Source: CAITWF01 sp038231575
GTDB taxonomy: Bacteria > Verrucomicrobiota > Verrucomicrobiia > Opitutales > Opitutaceae
Assembly (NCBI GenBank): GCA_038231575.1
Contig: JBBRLB010000004.1
Span: 1-64,000, forward strand
DNA: 64,000 bases
Direction of reading: 5' to 3'
Shown here: piece after piece, positions 8,337 to 17,011 of the stretch
Layout: each line of letters opens with the position of its first letter
Numbering within the stretch: the first letter of the stretch is position 1
Program-made: the position numbers and the translations under genes
The notes under the pieces: model-generated
Told to the model about the DNA's origin: nothing
Databases searched by the model: none
The model's input: the letters and a program-made list of their open reading frames with translations, nothing else

Positions 8337-10133
8337 ATGAAAACCTATTCCCGTTTCGGCGTGCGCCTGCTTGGCGCGCTGCTTCTGCTCCGCACCGCTG
8401 CCGTTCTTTCGGGCGCGACTGAAGTTTCGAATTTCGTGCTGCTCGATCAACGCGGTCGCGCCTTCGAACTCCGGCGCTCCGACGCACGTGCCGTGGTTTT
8501 ATTTTTCACCGCCAATGGCTGCCCCGTCGCTCGCCAATACGCGTCCAAGCTCAATGCGATGCGCGACGACTACGCCACGCGCGGCGTCGACATCGTCATG
8601 GTTAATTCCAGCACGGGCGACGATCGCGCCAGCATCGTGAAGGAAATGAAAGAGCTGAAGACCACGTTCCTCCCGGTCTTGAAGGACGACACGCAGGGAC
8701 TCGCGCGTCACCTCGGCGTGAACCGCACCGGCGTGGCCGTCGCCATCAACACCCAGGATTGGTCCGTGTTCTACCAGGGCGCCGTGGACGACCAAGTCAC
8801 CGAGGGCGCGCAAAAACCGGTGCCGACCGCGCGGTATCTCGAAACCGCGCTGCAGGAATTTCTCGGCGGCCGGCCCATCGCCCAGCCCAAGACCGTCGGG
8901 CACGGTTGCGCGATTTCGTTTGATGGCGGCGAAGGCCCGGATTCCGCGCCGGTGTCTTACGCGAAGGACGTTGCGCCCATTCTTCAAAAAAACTGCGTGA
9001 GCTGCCACAGCCCGGGTAACATCGGCTCCTGGTCGATGAGCAGCCATCGCAAGGTCAAGAGCATGTCCGCCATGGTCGAGGAAGTGGTGCTCATGGGCCG
9101 CATGCCGCCGTGGGATGCCGATGCCGCGATCGGAAAATTCGCCAACAACCCGTCGCTCTCGCTCGCCGACAACCAGACCCTTCTGCGCTGGGTCCAGCAA
9201 GGCGCACCGCGCGGGGAAGGCGACGACCCGCTCGCGGCGGCGCCCGCCACTCCGCCCGCCGCGTGGCCCCTCGGGCAGCCCGACGTCATCTTGCGCCTGC
9301 CCGTGCCCCAGGAAATTCCCGCGACCGGCGTAGTGAAATACCGTCACGTCAAAGTTTCCGCCGGCAACGCCACGGCCGGCTGGGTCGGCGGCTATTGGGT
9401 GCGACCGGGCAACAACAAGGTGCTGCACCACGTCATCGCCCGCGTGATCGACGACAGCAACAAGCGGGACAAGGCGCCGTCGGGTGCCACGGAAATGTTT
9501 GTCGCGTGGGCCCCGGGCGCCACGCAAGGCAGCTTCCCCGCCAACTCCGGCAAGCCGCTCCCCGCGAATGCCACCTTCGATCTGGAACTGCATTACACGA
9601 CCAACGGCACCGCCCAGACCGACCAAACCGAAATCGGTCTCTACCTCCTGAAGGAAAAACCGGCACTGCGCTACGAGAGCATCCCGATCGCCAACGACAC
9701 GTTCGAAATCCGGCCCGGCGACGCGAACGCCGCGGCGCAGGCGACCTTCGCGTTCAGGCGCGGCGCGACGCTCTACAGCGTGACCCCGCACATGCACCTG
9801 CGCGGTCGCTCGATGAAATTTGAGCTCCTCGCCGCCGATGGCCGTCGCGAAACGATCGCCTCGGTGCCCCGCTACGATTTCAACTGGCAACTCACCTATC
9901 AGCTCGAGAAACCGCGAAAAATCCCGGCCGGCAGCTGGGCGCTGTTGAGCGGCACGTGGGACAATTCCAAGCGCAATCCCGCGAATCCCGATCCCACCCG
10001 CACAATCCACTGGGGCGATCAGTCCTTCGAGGAAATGTTTCTCGGCTTCTACAGCGTGACGTGGGATCCGGAGTTGACTCTCACGCCCGCCCCGGCTCCT
10101 GCCGCGAAAGCCGCGACGGCGAAGATCGAGTAG
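8337..10133 (+). CDS. Redoxin - cytochrome c - copper type II monooxygenase-like fusion
   Basis: A 598-residue exported protein joining three modules. After a signal peptide (residues 1-27) comes a redoxin/thioredoxin-like domain (about 30-185) with NGCPVARQY at residues 60-68, which keeps a single Cys rather than a CxxC. Residues 205-310 hold a cytochrome c-like domain with CVSCH (Cys220, Cys223, His224) and MPPW as likely axial Met. The C-terminal half resembles the copper type II ascorbate-dependent monooxygenase fold: HH at 364-365, a His in ELHYTT and HMH at 485-487 are candidate copper ligands. This predicts electron transfer from heme to copper in the periplasm. The substrate is unknown. 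The ATG at 8337 is preferred over 8316 because it starts the signal peptide cleanly. Confidence 0.85.
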   Translation: MKTYSRFGVRLLGALLLLRTAAVLSGATEVSNFVLLDQRGRAFELRRSDARAVVLFFTANGCPVARQYASKLNAMRDDYATRGVDIVMVNSSTGDDRASIVKEMKELKTTFLPVLKDDTQGLARHLGVNRTGVAVAINTQDWSVFYQGAVDDQVTEGAQKPVPTARYLETALQEFLGGRPIAQPKTVGHGCAISFDGGEGPDSAPVSYAKDVAPILQKNCVSCHSPGNIGSWSMSSHRKVKSMSAMVEEVVLMGRMPPWDADAAIGKFANNPSLSLADNQTLLRWVQQGAPRGEGDDPLAAAPATPPAAWPLGQPDVILRLPVPQEIPATGVVKYRHVKVSAGNATAGWVGGYWVRPGNNKVLHHVIARVIDDSNKRDKAPSGATEMFVAWAPGATQGSFPANSGKPLPANATFDLELHYTTNGTAQTDQTEIGLYLLKEKPALRYESIPIANDTFEIRPGDANAAAQATFAFRRGATLYSVTPHMHLRGRSMKFELLAADGRRETIASVPRYDFNWQLTYQLEKPRKIPAGSWALLSGTWDNSKRNPANPDPTRTIHWGDQSFEEMFLGFYSVTWDPELTLTPAPAPAAKAATAKIE

Positions 10134-10211
10134 CCGACAAGTTATCGCAGCCGGGCGCGTTGCAACCAGGCCGCTGACCCCGGCCACTGGGGCGCAACGG
10201 ACCCGGCGACT

Positions 10212-10244
10212 TCAATCGAACCACTCGTCGTGCGGGTCGCAGGC
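10212..10244 (-). repeat. Remnant copy of the 3' end of the cupin gene
   Basis: These bases match 11092-11124, the last codons of the downstream cupin gene; the first 28 positions differ at only two. Read on the minus strand both copies end in the residues DPHDEWFD and a TGA stop. No reading frame for the rest of a cupin lies upstream of this copy. The two direct copies bracket the toxin-antitoxin pair. Confidence 0.75.
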
Positions 10245-10274
10245 GCGGACTGCGACGGCCGGTCTTGACACGCC

Positions 10275-10300
10275 ATTTTGGTGACACATTTTGGTGACAC
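10275..10300 (+). promoter_or_regulatory. Tandem 13-bp repeat abutting the antitoxin start
   Basis: The 13-mer ATTTTGGTGACAC occurs twice head to tail and ends on the base before the antitoxin ATG. A TTGACA hexamer lies just upstream at 10265-10270 and could be a -35 box, but no convincing -10 follows. Phd-type antitoxins repress their own promoters by binding repeated sites, so this is a plausible operator; that is inference. Confidence 0.5.
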
Positions 10301-10555
10301 ATGAAAACCGCGACGGTTCGCCAAGTCCGCCACGCTTTCCCATCCGTCTTGCGTCACGTGCAAAACGGCGAGGCGGTGGCCATCACGTCCCGGCGCAAGG
10401 TGGTCGCAACTTTGAACCCACCGCCGTCAGCTCTGACCGTGACGCGTCGGCGCCCGTGGGCGGACTTAGATCAGCGGCTGGCGGCGTTGAGCAAGCAATC
10501 GCTGGCCAAAGTCTCAGGCGCCGATCTCCTGTCGCAGGATCGCGACCGTTACTAG
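10301..10555 (+). CDS. Phd/YefM-family antitoxin
   Basis: An 84-residue DNA-binding antitoxin. The N-terminal part (KTATVRQVRHAFPSVLRHVQNGEAVAITSR is represented by residues 2-31) has the Phd/YefM pattern: a short strand, a helix ending in a Gly-Glu turn, then a strand with ITSRRKVVA. The C-terminal third is basic, with WADLDQRLAAL as the likely toxin-wrapping helix. It lies four bases upstream of a PIN-domain gene, the usual antitoxin-first order. Autoregulation through the tandem repeat just upstream is likely. Base composition is slightly lower in GC than in the neighbours. Confidence 0.85.
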   Translation: MKTATVRQVRHAFPSVLRHVQNGEAVAITSRRKVVATLNPPPSALTVTRRRPWADLDQRLAALSKQSLAKVSGADLLSQDRDRY

Positions 10556-10559
10556 CGCT

Positions 10560-11015
10560 ATGGCGCAAAAATCAAAGCCGACGGTTTATGCCGACACGTC
10601 CTTTCTGTTTTCGCTCTATCTGCGGGACGCGAACACCGCCGGCGTCTTTCAGTTTTTGAAAGCAAATCCAACGCCCTTGGCGTTTACGGCGTGGCAGCGG
10701 CTCGAATTGCGCAATGCGTTTCGATTGTCAGTCTTTCGCGGCCACCACGATCAGCGGTCCGCTGACGAAGCGATCCGGAAGGTCGATGGCGATATTGCGC
10801 TGGGAAATCTCGCGGACACGGCGCTCGTCTGGCCGGTCGTGTTGGACGAGGCGGAGCTTCTCAGCGCCCGGCACGCGACGCCGCTCGGTGTGCGTGCGCT
10901 GGACCTGCTGCACGTTGCGGCGGCGCGCACGATCGGGACCGGACGGTTCGTGACCTGTGATGGGCGCCAACTGGCGCTCGCGCAGGCCGCGGGGCTTCGC
11001 GCGGACAAAGTGTGA
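10560..11015 (+). CDS. PIN-domain ribonuclease toxin (VapC-like)
   Basis: A 151-residue toxin of the PIN nuclease family. The acidic metal site can be placed at Asp12 (YADTSFL), Glu49 (RLELRN), Asp115 (ALDLLHVAAA) and Asp134 (TCDGRQ), so the active site looks intact. PIN toxins cut tRNA or rRNA when the antitoxin is degraded; the RNA target is not predictable. It follows the antitoxin stop by four bases, so translation is probably coupled. The pair sits between two copies of the cupin 3' end, which suggests it arrived by insertion. Confidence 0.87.
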   Translation: MAQKSKPTVYADTSFLFSLYLRDANTAGVFQFLKANPTPLAFTAWQRLELRNAFRLSVFRGHHDQRSADEAIRKVDGDIALGNLADTALVWPVVLDEAELLSARHATPLGVRALDLLHVAAARTIGTGRFVTCDGRQLALAQAAGLRADKV

Positions 11016-11091
11016 CCCAACGGAGCCTTCTTCGGTAGGGCCAATCTGGAGCCAGCGCACCATCGCGCCGCTCGAAAACCGAAACCGTCCC

Positions 11092-11472
11092 TCAATCAAA
11101 CCACTCGTCGTGCGGATCGAACGCCGGCACGGGGAGGTTCACGATCTTCATTTTGCCGACGGCGCGGTGGCGGCAGCCGGGCTTGATCAAAATCGAGGTC
11201 ATCGGCTTCACCGGATAAAGTTCACCGTCGAGTTCCATGAAGCCTTCGCCCTCAACTTCGAGGATGAGATAAATCTCGGTGAGCTTCTTGTGATAGTGCG
11301 TCTGCGCGTCGGTCTGGATGTCAACCAGGTGGACGGTCGCGACGGGATTGTCGGGCGTGGCAAACGCGCGCCGCGAAAAACCGCACGGGCACTTCACCGC
11401 CGGCACTTCGTCGAGCTGGGCGATCTCGAAAAGTTTCTTCGTCGTGACGGGGGCGGTGGCGGGAGGGGTCAT
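11092..11472 (-). CDS. Small cupin-domain protein
   Basis: A 126-residue single-domain cupin. Motif 1 supplies His59, His61 and Glu66 (THYHKKLTEIY), and motif 2 a His at 102 (KPGCRHRAVG), so a mononuclear metal site is likely. Such proteins act as isomerases, dioxygenases or sugar-binding proteins; nothing here identifies the substrate. There is no signal peptide. A short N-terminal Cys pair (KCPCG, residues 27-31) is an unusual addition. Its last codons are duplicated upstream of the toxin-antitoxin pair. Confidence 0.83.
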   Translation of the reverse strand: MTPPATAPVTTKKLFEIAQLDEVPAVKCPCGFSRRAFATPDNPVATVHLVDIQTDAQTHYHKKLTEIYLILEVEGEGFMELDGELYPVKPMTSILIKPGCRHRAVGKMKIVNLPVPAFDPHDEWFD

Positions 11473-11654
11473 GGTGGTCGGCTCGCAGGGGCACGTTCAA
11501 CCCTCGCGCCCATGTTGTCAAAACTCCGCTCAGAGGCCGGCGGGAAGAGGACGGGCGCGACCGCGGGGCGCGCCTTTGGGCGTGCGCCAGCCCCGCGTGA
11601 TTCGGGCGGGCCCGGCAGTTCCACCCGACCCGCTCAGGGGTCGGGCGCAGTGCC

Positions 11655-13316
11655 TCATTCCGCCGCGGGCACGGTAAAGGCGAACGTCGCCCCGCTCCCG
11701 ACCTCGCTCTCGCACCACACGCGGCCCGCCATCGCCGTCACGAGATGGCGCACGATGAACAGCCCGAGCCCGTGCGAGCTCTCCCCGCCGGTCGGCCGCG
11801 TGCCGATCGTGTTGAACTTGCCGAAGAGTTTCGGCTGATCCGCGGCGGCGATACCCGGGCCGTTGTCCGTCACCTCGCACCGCACCTCGGCGCCCTCGCA
11901 CCGCAGCGCGACGCGCACCCGCCCGCCCAGCGGCGCGTATTTCACCGCGTTGCTCAGCAAATTTTCCATCACTTGGCGCAGCGCCCCGGTATCGCCCAGC
12001 ACGGTGACGCCCGCCGGCGCCGACTCCCACTCGATCACGATCCGCTTGCGCGCCGCGGAGTCGCGCTGCGCGGCGATCACCTCGTGCACCACGCGCACGA
12101 TGTCGACCGGTTCGCGGCCCAGTTGGCGCCGGCCCTCCTCCAGCGCCTGCATGTCGAGCAGGTTGTCCACCAGCTTGCGCATCTGCGCCACCTGCTCCGC
12201 CATCAGGTTGACCGTCGATTTCGCGAGCGGATTTCCGCTGAGTGCGTCGTTCCAGCGCAGCGTGTCGATGCCGAGGAGAAACGCCGTGAGCGGGCTGCGC
12301 AAATCGTGCGCGACCATGTTGAGCAGCGTGTTTTGCTCGTCGTTGACCTTCGCCAGCCGATCGCGCGCCACTTCAATTTGATGCTGGAGGCGCGTGCGCT
12401 CGACGAGATCGCGGGCCAGCCGGCGGTTGTGCCGCCAAATCAGCCAGACCAGCAGCCCGCCGATGACCATCGTGGCCGCGCCCGTGCGCCAGACAAATTC
12501 CCACCGCACCACCCGCGGAATATCGACGCGCACCCAGCGATCATAGATCGCCTGGCGCTCGGCGCGCGGAATCGCCGCGAGGCCTTTGTCGAGGATGGCC
12601 GCGAGTTCGGGCCAGTCGCGCCGCACCGCAAATCGCAGGTCGGCCACCTCGGTGACCACGCCCGCCACCTTCAGGTTCGTCAGCCCCTGCGTCTGGATCA
12701 CGTAGGCCGCGTTGGCGAGATTGCTGAACGCCGCGTAGGCCCGGCCCTGCGAGACGGCGAGAAACGCCTCCGCGATCGATTCGACCTCGAGGTAGTCGAC
12801 CTGGATGTTGTCTTCGCGGAGCCAGATCGCCGTCACGTAGCCGCGCACGACGGCGACCTTGCGCCCCGCCAAACCGCGCGGCGTCGCGATAAACGGCGCG
12901 TCGTCGCGCGTGATGATCGCGGTCGGGAAATGCGCGTAGGGCGCGGTGAAGGCGAACTCCTTCTCGCGTTCCAGCACGCGGTGCACGCTCGTGAGCAGAT
13001 CGAGTTCGTGCCGCTGGGCCGCGAGGTAGGCCTTGCCCCAGTCCGGCTGGTCGATCGGGGTGAACTTCACTCCCGTGAGCTGCGTCAGCCGGGCGAGAAA
13101 ATCCGCGTCGATGCCCTCGATGCGGCCTTGCGCGCCGGCAAAACTAAAGGGAGGCCACGCCGGATCGAAGCCCACCCGCACGGTGGGGTGCGCGGCAATC
13201 CAGGCGCGTTCCTCGGCCGTGAGTTCGAGCGCGCCGGCGGTGAGTTGCGCGCGCGCCGCCGCGACGCAGAAGCCAACGCCCACCAAGCCAAAAATGATCA
13301 CGTAAAACCGACGCAC
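11655..13316 (-). CDS. Sensor histidine kinase with periplasmic solute-binding (SBP_bac_3) sensor
   Basis: A 553-residue membrane kinase. A signal peptide (residues 1-23) precedes a family-3 solute-binding domain (about 45-265, VRVGFDPAWPPFSF at 47-60), a single membrane helix (about 278-295), a HisKA domain with His337 in MVAHDLRSPL, and a HATPase domain with ENLLSNAVKYAP, DNGPGI and GLGLFIV. Kinases of this design (EvgS/BvgS-like, but with one binding domain and no receiver) sense small polar ligands in the periplasm. No response regulator gene is adjacent, so its partner is elsewhere. The start is GTG at 13316. Confidence 0.92.
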   Translation of the reverse strand: MRRFYVIIFGLVGVGFCVAAARAQLTAGALELTAEERAWIAAHPTVRVGFDPAWPPFSFAGAQGRIEGIDADFLARLTQLTGVKFTPIDQPDWGKAYLAAQRHELDLLTSVHRVLEREKEFAFTAPYAHFPTAIITRDDAPFIATPRGLAGRKVAVVRGYVTAIWLREDNIQVDYLEVESIAEAFLAVSQGRAYAAFSNLANAAYVIQTQGLTNLKVAGVVTEVADLRFAVRRDWPELAAILDKGLAAIPRAERQAIYDRWVRVDIPRVVRWEFVWRTGAATMVIGGLLVWLIWRHNRRLARDLVERTRLQHQIEVARDRLAKVNDEQNTLLNMVAHDLRSPLTAFLLGIDTLRWNDALSGNPLAKSTVNLMAEQVAQMRKLVDNLLDMQALEEGRRQLGREPVDIVRVVHEVIAAQRDSAARKRIVIEWESAPAGVTVLGDTGALRQVMENLLSNAVKYAPLGGRVRVALRCEGAEVRCEVTDNGPGIAAADQPKLFGKFNTIGTRPTGGESSHGLGLFIVRHLVTAMAGRVWCESEVGSGATFAFTVPAAE

Positions 13317-13467
13317 GTGGGGAAGATGGACGATTGTCCCCGCCCGGCAATGCTATCGTGGCCGGACGCGCGCCTCGGACCGGCGCGAAGTTTCGGGCGA
13401 CCCGGCGCCGTCGGCCGGCTGAGGGCAGAAACTGAGACGATCGGCACCCATCCCTCTTCGCCGGCGG

Positions 13468-15063
13468 CTAGTCCTTTTTCCGCGAGCGTCCGCCGCGGCG
13501 GGACTTCGTGTCGGCGTCGCCGCTCCCGGCGCCACCTTCTTTCTCGCCGGCAAACTTCGACGCCTTCGCATTGAGCCACAGTTCGTCCTTCGCGTTTTTG
13601 TTGAACCAAAAGATTTCGCCGGCGTGCTCAACGAACACCGGTTTCTCGCGCGCCTTCTCCGGCACCTTGAGGCCCGCGCCCGTCAGCACCGTGATCAATT
13701 GCTGCGGCGACTGGCCGATTTCCTCGGCGATGCGGTCCACCTTCCCCGCGAAGCCGCCGGTCTTGGTTTCCTTCAAAACCAAGCGCAACGCCGCGAGCGG
13801 GCTCGCCGGCACGGCGTCGAGGGACGCGGCTGCCGCCGGCGCCACCGGAGTCGCGGTCGACCCCTCGGACGCAGCCGGCGGTGCGGTCTCGGTCGGCGCG
13901 AGAACTTCGCCGTCTTTTTTCTCGCGACCATTAATCCACACGCCACCGCGCGAATCCTGATTGAGCCACCAGATGGCGCCGGAGACCTCGACCTCGATCG
14001 GTTTGTCGTTCGGGTTCACGGAGAGCTTGAGGCCGAGTCCGTCGAACGCCGCCGCCAGATCGGCTTCGTTGCATTTCAAGGCGCGCGCCAGAAAACTCAC
14101 ACTGCCCGAACCGCCCGGCCCGCGCCGGTTGCGCCGCATCAGCGGCTCGATCTTTGCGAGCAGTTCCGCGCCGGCGGGCAACGGTGCGCCGGGAGCGGCC
14201 GGCGCCGTTTCGGCCGCGGGTTTTTCCTCGCGGCGCGTTTTCGGCTCAAAATTTGGTTTCGCCGTCGGCTGATCCTGATGCTCTGGCGAGCCCTTGGCTT
14301 CTGCCTTCGGCTCCTCGGCCGGCTGCTCGATGCGCGTGCCCTTCACGGCGCGAAACACCGGGCGCGGCTTCTCCTTCGTATTGATCCAAAGCTCGCCGCG
14401 GCGATTGATGTTCAGCCAGAAAAGATCGCCGTCGTATTCGAGGTAAACCACCGGCGAATCCTCATCTTCGGGCATGACGAAGCCGCACTCCGCAAGCGCG
14501 CCTTTCAAGTCCTCCTCGGACTGGTCCCACTTCTTCGCGAGATAATCCACGCCCACGCTCATGCCGGGCCCGCGCTGGTTGCGGCGGAGATGCGGCTTCA
14601 GCGCGTCGAAGAACGTCGGCAGCTCTTCTTCCGCCGAGGCGGTGAGCTTGTCCCAGTCGTCCTTCGGCTCGTCGGGCGCCTCGGGATCGTCGTCGCGGGA
14701 GGTGTCGACGGGCTTGCGGAATCCGTCGTCGGGCGCGGCTTTCTCCTCGAGGAAACTCGCGGCGGCCTTGTCGTCCCCGGCGGGCGCGGAGCGCGTGGCA
14801 GCCTCAAACTTCGCGGCGAATTCCGCGCGAAGTTTTTCGGCCTCGGCGCGCGCGGCGGCGGCGGCGGCATCTTCGAGCGTCCAGTCGCGCTGCGTCGGAC
14901 GACGCGCGAGACCGGAGAAGGCGAGCGAGTTGTCGGACGCCGATTGGTAATGGATGATTTCCCATTCGTCGCGACCCAGCTCACCGAGAAATTTTTCGAG
15001 CATGGCCGGCGTGGCGAATCCGCCCTTGCCGCTGCTGATGACCTTGTATTCCCAGACTGACAT
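13468..15063 (-). CDS. DUF4177-like protein with three tandem repeat modules, function unknown
   Basis: A 531-residue soluble protein. It begins with a DUF4177-like domain (WEYKVISSG and GRDEWEIIHY), then a charged Ala/Glu-rich coiled segment. Three homologous modules of about 80 residues follow, near 153-232, 301-381 and 421-502. Each has a helical part with a Leu-rich pattern and ends in a short beta unit of the form F/W-W-L/F-N, several residues, then L/V-W-I/L-N (FWLNINRRGELWIN, IWWLNQDSRGGVWIN, FWFNKNAKDELWLN). Modules 1 and 2 also share RRNxRGPG. Pro/Glu-rich linkers separate the modules, and the C-terminus is basic (RRGGRSRKKD). The linked modules suggest nucleic-acid or protein binding, but no function is established. 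ATG 15063 was chosen over an upstream extension lacking family similarity. Confidence 0.8.
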   Translation of the reverse strand: MSVWEYKVISSGKGGFATPAMLEKFLGELGRDEWEIIHYQSASDNSLAFSGLARRPTQRDWTLEDAAAAAARAEAEKLRAEFAAKFEAATRSAPAGDDKAAASFLEEKAAPDDGFRKPVDTSRDDDPEAPDEPKDDWDKLTASAEEELPTFFDALKPHLRRNQRGPGMSVGVDYLAKKWDQSEEDLKGALAECGFVMPEDEDSPVVYLEYDGDLFWLNINRRGELWINTKEKPRPVFRAVKGTRIEQPAEEPKAEAKGSPEHQDQPTAKPNFEPKTRREEKPAAETAPAAPGAPLPAGAELLAKIEPLMRRNRRGPGGSGSVSFLARALKCNEADLAAAFDGLGLKLSVNPNDKPIEVEVSGAIWWLNQDSRGGVWINGREKKDGEVLAPTETAPPAASEGSTATPVAPAAAASLDAVPASPLAALRLVLKETKTGGFAGKVDRIAEEIGQSPQQLITVLTGAGLKVPEKAREKPVFVEHAGEIFWFNKNAKDELWLNAKASKFAGEKEGGAGSGDADTKSRRGGRSRKKD

Positions 15064-15235
15064 AGTGTGATTTCGTTTTTGCGCTGAACCGTGAAGCCAT
15101 CCCAAATGCCGGCGCGCTTGCCGAGACAATTCGCGCAGCGCCACGCCCCGCATTATCCCTTAAACGATGTCAGCGCGTCACCCCTTGCCCCCGCCGCCGT
15201 CCGGCACCCGTTGCGCCTCCTTTCCCTTCCCCTCT

Positions 15236-16960
15236 ATGAAACGCCTCCTCCTCTCGCTCGCCCTCCCGCTGCTGCTTTCCGCGCCGGCCCTGCACGCGGC
15301 GCTTCCCGCGCCCGATCCTGACGACGGTGGCATCGCGCTCCCGGCCGGCTTTCGGGCGCTGGTTTATGCCGACAACCTCGTCGTCGGAAAAATGGTCGGC
15401 AAGAGCCGTGAAGCGCTCCGCTTTCTCGCCGTCGCACCAAACGGCGACGTCTACGCGAAGGGCAAGTTCGGCAAAATCTGGGCGATGCGGGACACCGATG
15501 GCGATGGCCGCGCGGACCAGATCGAGGAGTTCGGGCCGGGCGACGGCGGCACGCACATCATGTTTCACGACGGCTATCTCTATCACTCGAGCCGCACGAC
15601 GGTTTACCGCTACAAATACATCCCCGGTGAACTCGTCCCGTCCTCGCCCCTCGAAGTCATCGTCAAGGATCTCCCCGCCGAAAAAGATCACGATGCCAAG
15701 TCGTTCGCCTTCGACGAAAGCGGCCACATGATCGTCGAGGTCGGCTCGCCCTATAATGTCTACAGCGAACCCGACCGTCGCTTCGGCGCGAAAGGTCACG
15801 CCCCCGAGGAGGTCACAAAATTTCAGCAGACCTTCGGGGGCTTCTGGAGTTTCGATCCCGCCAAGCCCAATCAAACGCAGGCCAACGGCACGCGTTTTTC
15901 GACCGGTCACCGTCACTCGCTCGCCCTCGTGTGGCAGCCCACGTCGAAAAACTTTTTCATGGCGATGATGGGCCGCGACAACATGGACATCGTCGATCCC
16001 GCGCACTACGACGCTCTCGACAACGCTGAGCGCGACGCCGAGGAATTCCATCTCCTCAAGCAGGACACGAACATCGGCTGGCCCTACACCTACTGGGATC
16101 CGATCAAGAAGGCGCGGATGGTCGGCCCGGAGTTCGGCGGCGACAATCTCAAGCGCGACGACAACCCCGCATTCGACAAACCGCTGATCGGTTTTCCCGC
16201 GCACTGGGCCCCGCTGCAAATGTGCCTCTACACCGGCACGCAGTTTCCGGAAAAATATCGCGGGGGCATGTTCCTCGCGTTTCACGGCTCGTGGAACCGC
16301 GCCCCGCGCCCGCAGGCCGGCTACAAGATCGTGTTCATCCCCTTCGACGCGGCGGGCATGCCGATCGGCGACACGAAGAACGGCGCCGGCACTTATGAGG
16401 ATTTCGCGACCGGCTTTCCCAGCGTGGAATATTTCACGAACACCCGCGACGCCAAATACCGCCCCGCCGGCGTCACCGCCGGCCCCGATGGTTCTCTCTA
16501 TATCAGCGAGACCGAAAAAGGCCGCATCTGGCGCGTGATCTACACGGGCGACACGACGCCGCCTGCCCTGAGCTCGTCGAATGGGCGCGCCCGCTTCGTG
16601 GTGGCCGCTCCGCAAACGTATGCCGCGATCGGCGCGGACACACCCGGCGGGAGAATCTACGCCGCCGTCTGCGCCGCGTGCCACATGCCCAACGGTAGCG
16701 GCGTCCCCGCGATGCAACCCGCGATCGCCGGCAGCCCCATCGTCGCCGGCGACACGAATCGCCTGATCAACGTCATTCTCAAAGGCCCCGCCGCCGTGCT
16801 CCCCGCCGACCGCGAGCATTTCAACAACATCATGCCGCCCTTCGCCGCCGTCTACAGCGACGCCGAGGTCGCGAGCTTGGTTAATTATCTCCGCAAAAAC
16901 TTCGCGCCCGCCGCACCCGAGGCCACGCCCGCCCAAGTCGCCGCGCAGCGCGCGAAGTAG
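15236..16960 (+). CDS. Secreted sugar-dehydrogenase-like propeller with C-terminal cytochrome c
   Basis: A 574-residue periplasmic protein. A signal peptide (residues 1-22) is followed by a six-bladed soluble glucose dehydrogenase-like propeller (about 35-450), including DTDGDGRAD and STGHRHSLALVWQP. The C-terminal cytochrome c has CAACH (Cys479, Cys482, His483) and MPPF as probable axial Met. The His-Arg-His patch sits where PQQ-dependent aldose dehydrogenases carry catalytic residues, so oxidation of an aldose or polyol with electron transfer to the heme is plausible. The ATG at 15236 starts the signal peptide; a longer frame from 15167 lacks sense. A 21-base hairpin begins in its stop codon. 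Confidence 0.88.
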   Translation: MKRLLLSLALPLLLSAPALHAALPAPDPDDGGIALPAGFRALVYADNLVVGKMVGKSREALRFLAVAPNGDVYAKGKFGKIWAMRDTDGDGRADQIEEFGPGDGGTHIMFHDGYLYHSSRTTVYRYKYIPGELVPSSPLEVIVKDLPAEKDHDAKSFAFDESGHMIVEVGSPYNVYSEPDRRFGAKGHAPEEVTKFQQTFGGFWSFDPAKPNQTQANGTRFSTGHRHSLALVWQPTSKNFFMAMMGRDNMDIVDPAHYDALDNAERDAEEFHLLKQDTNIGWPYTYWDPIKKARMVGPEFGGDNLKRDDNPAFDKPLIGFPAHWAPLQMCLYTGTQFPEKYRGGMFLAFHGSWNRAPRPQAGYKIVFIPFDAAGMPIGDTKNGAGTYEDFATGFPSVEYFTNTRDAKYRPAGVTAGPDGSLYISETEKGRIWRVIYTGDTTPPALSSSNGRARFVVAAPQTYAAIGADTPGGRIYAAVCAACHMPNGSGVPAMQPAIAGSPIVAGDTNRLINVILKGPAAVLPADREHFNNIMPPFAAVYSDAEVASLVNYLRKNFAPAAPEATPAQVAAQRAK

Positions 16961-16980
16961 CGCCGGTCTCCGACCGGCGC
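16960..16980. repeat. Perfect hairpin embedded at the stop codon
   Basis: The arms GCGCCGGTC and GACCGGCGC are perfect complements with a 3-base loop, and the first base is the last base of the TAG stop. There is no T-tract, so it is more like a REP sequence than a terminator. Similar GCGCCGG arms appear inside the TIR gene at 43262-43314, and a fragment after the TAG of the TonB receptor gene. Confidence 0.6.
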
Positions 16981-17011
16981 ATTCCGCGTCAATCTCTCGT
17001 CGCCCCATCTC

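Noticed and set aside
8499..10187. Long minus-strand frame opposite the redoxin-copper protein
   Set aside because: No recognisable motif; the plus-strand frame has a signal peptide and conserved metal sites.
10275..10300. Possible start of a CRISPR array
   Set aside because: Only two head-to-tail copies with no spacer between them.
11655..13316. Pairing of this kinase with an adjacent regulator
   Set aside because: Neighbouring genes are a cupin and a repeat protein; no receiver domain is near.
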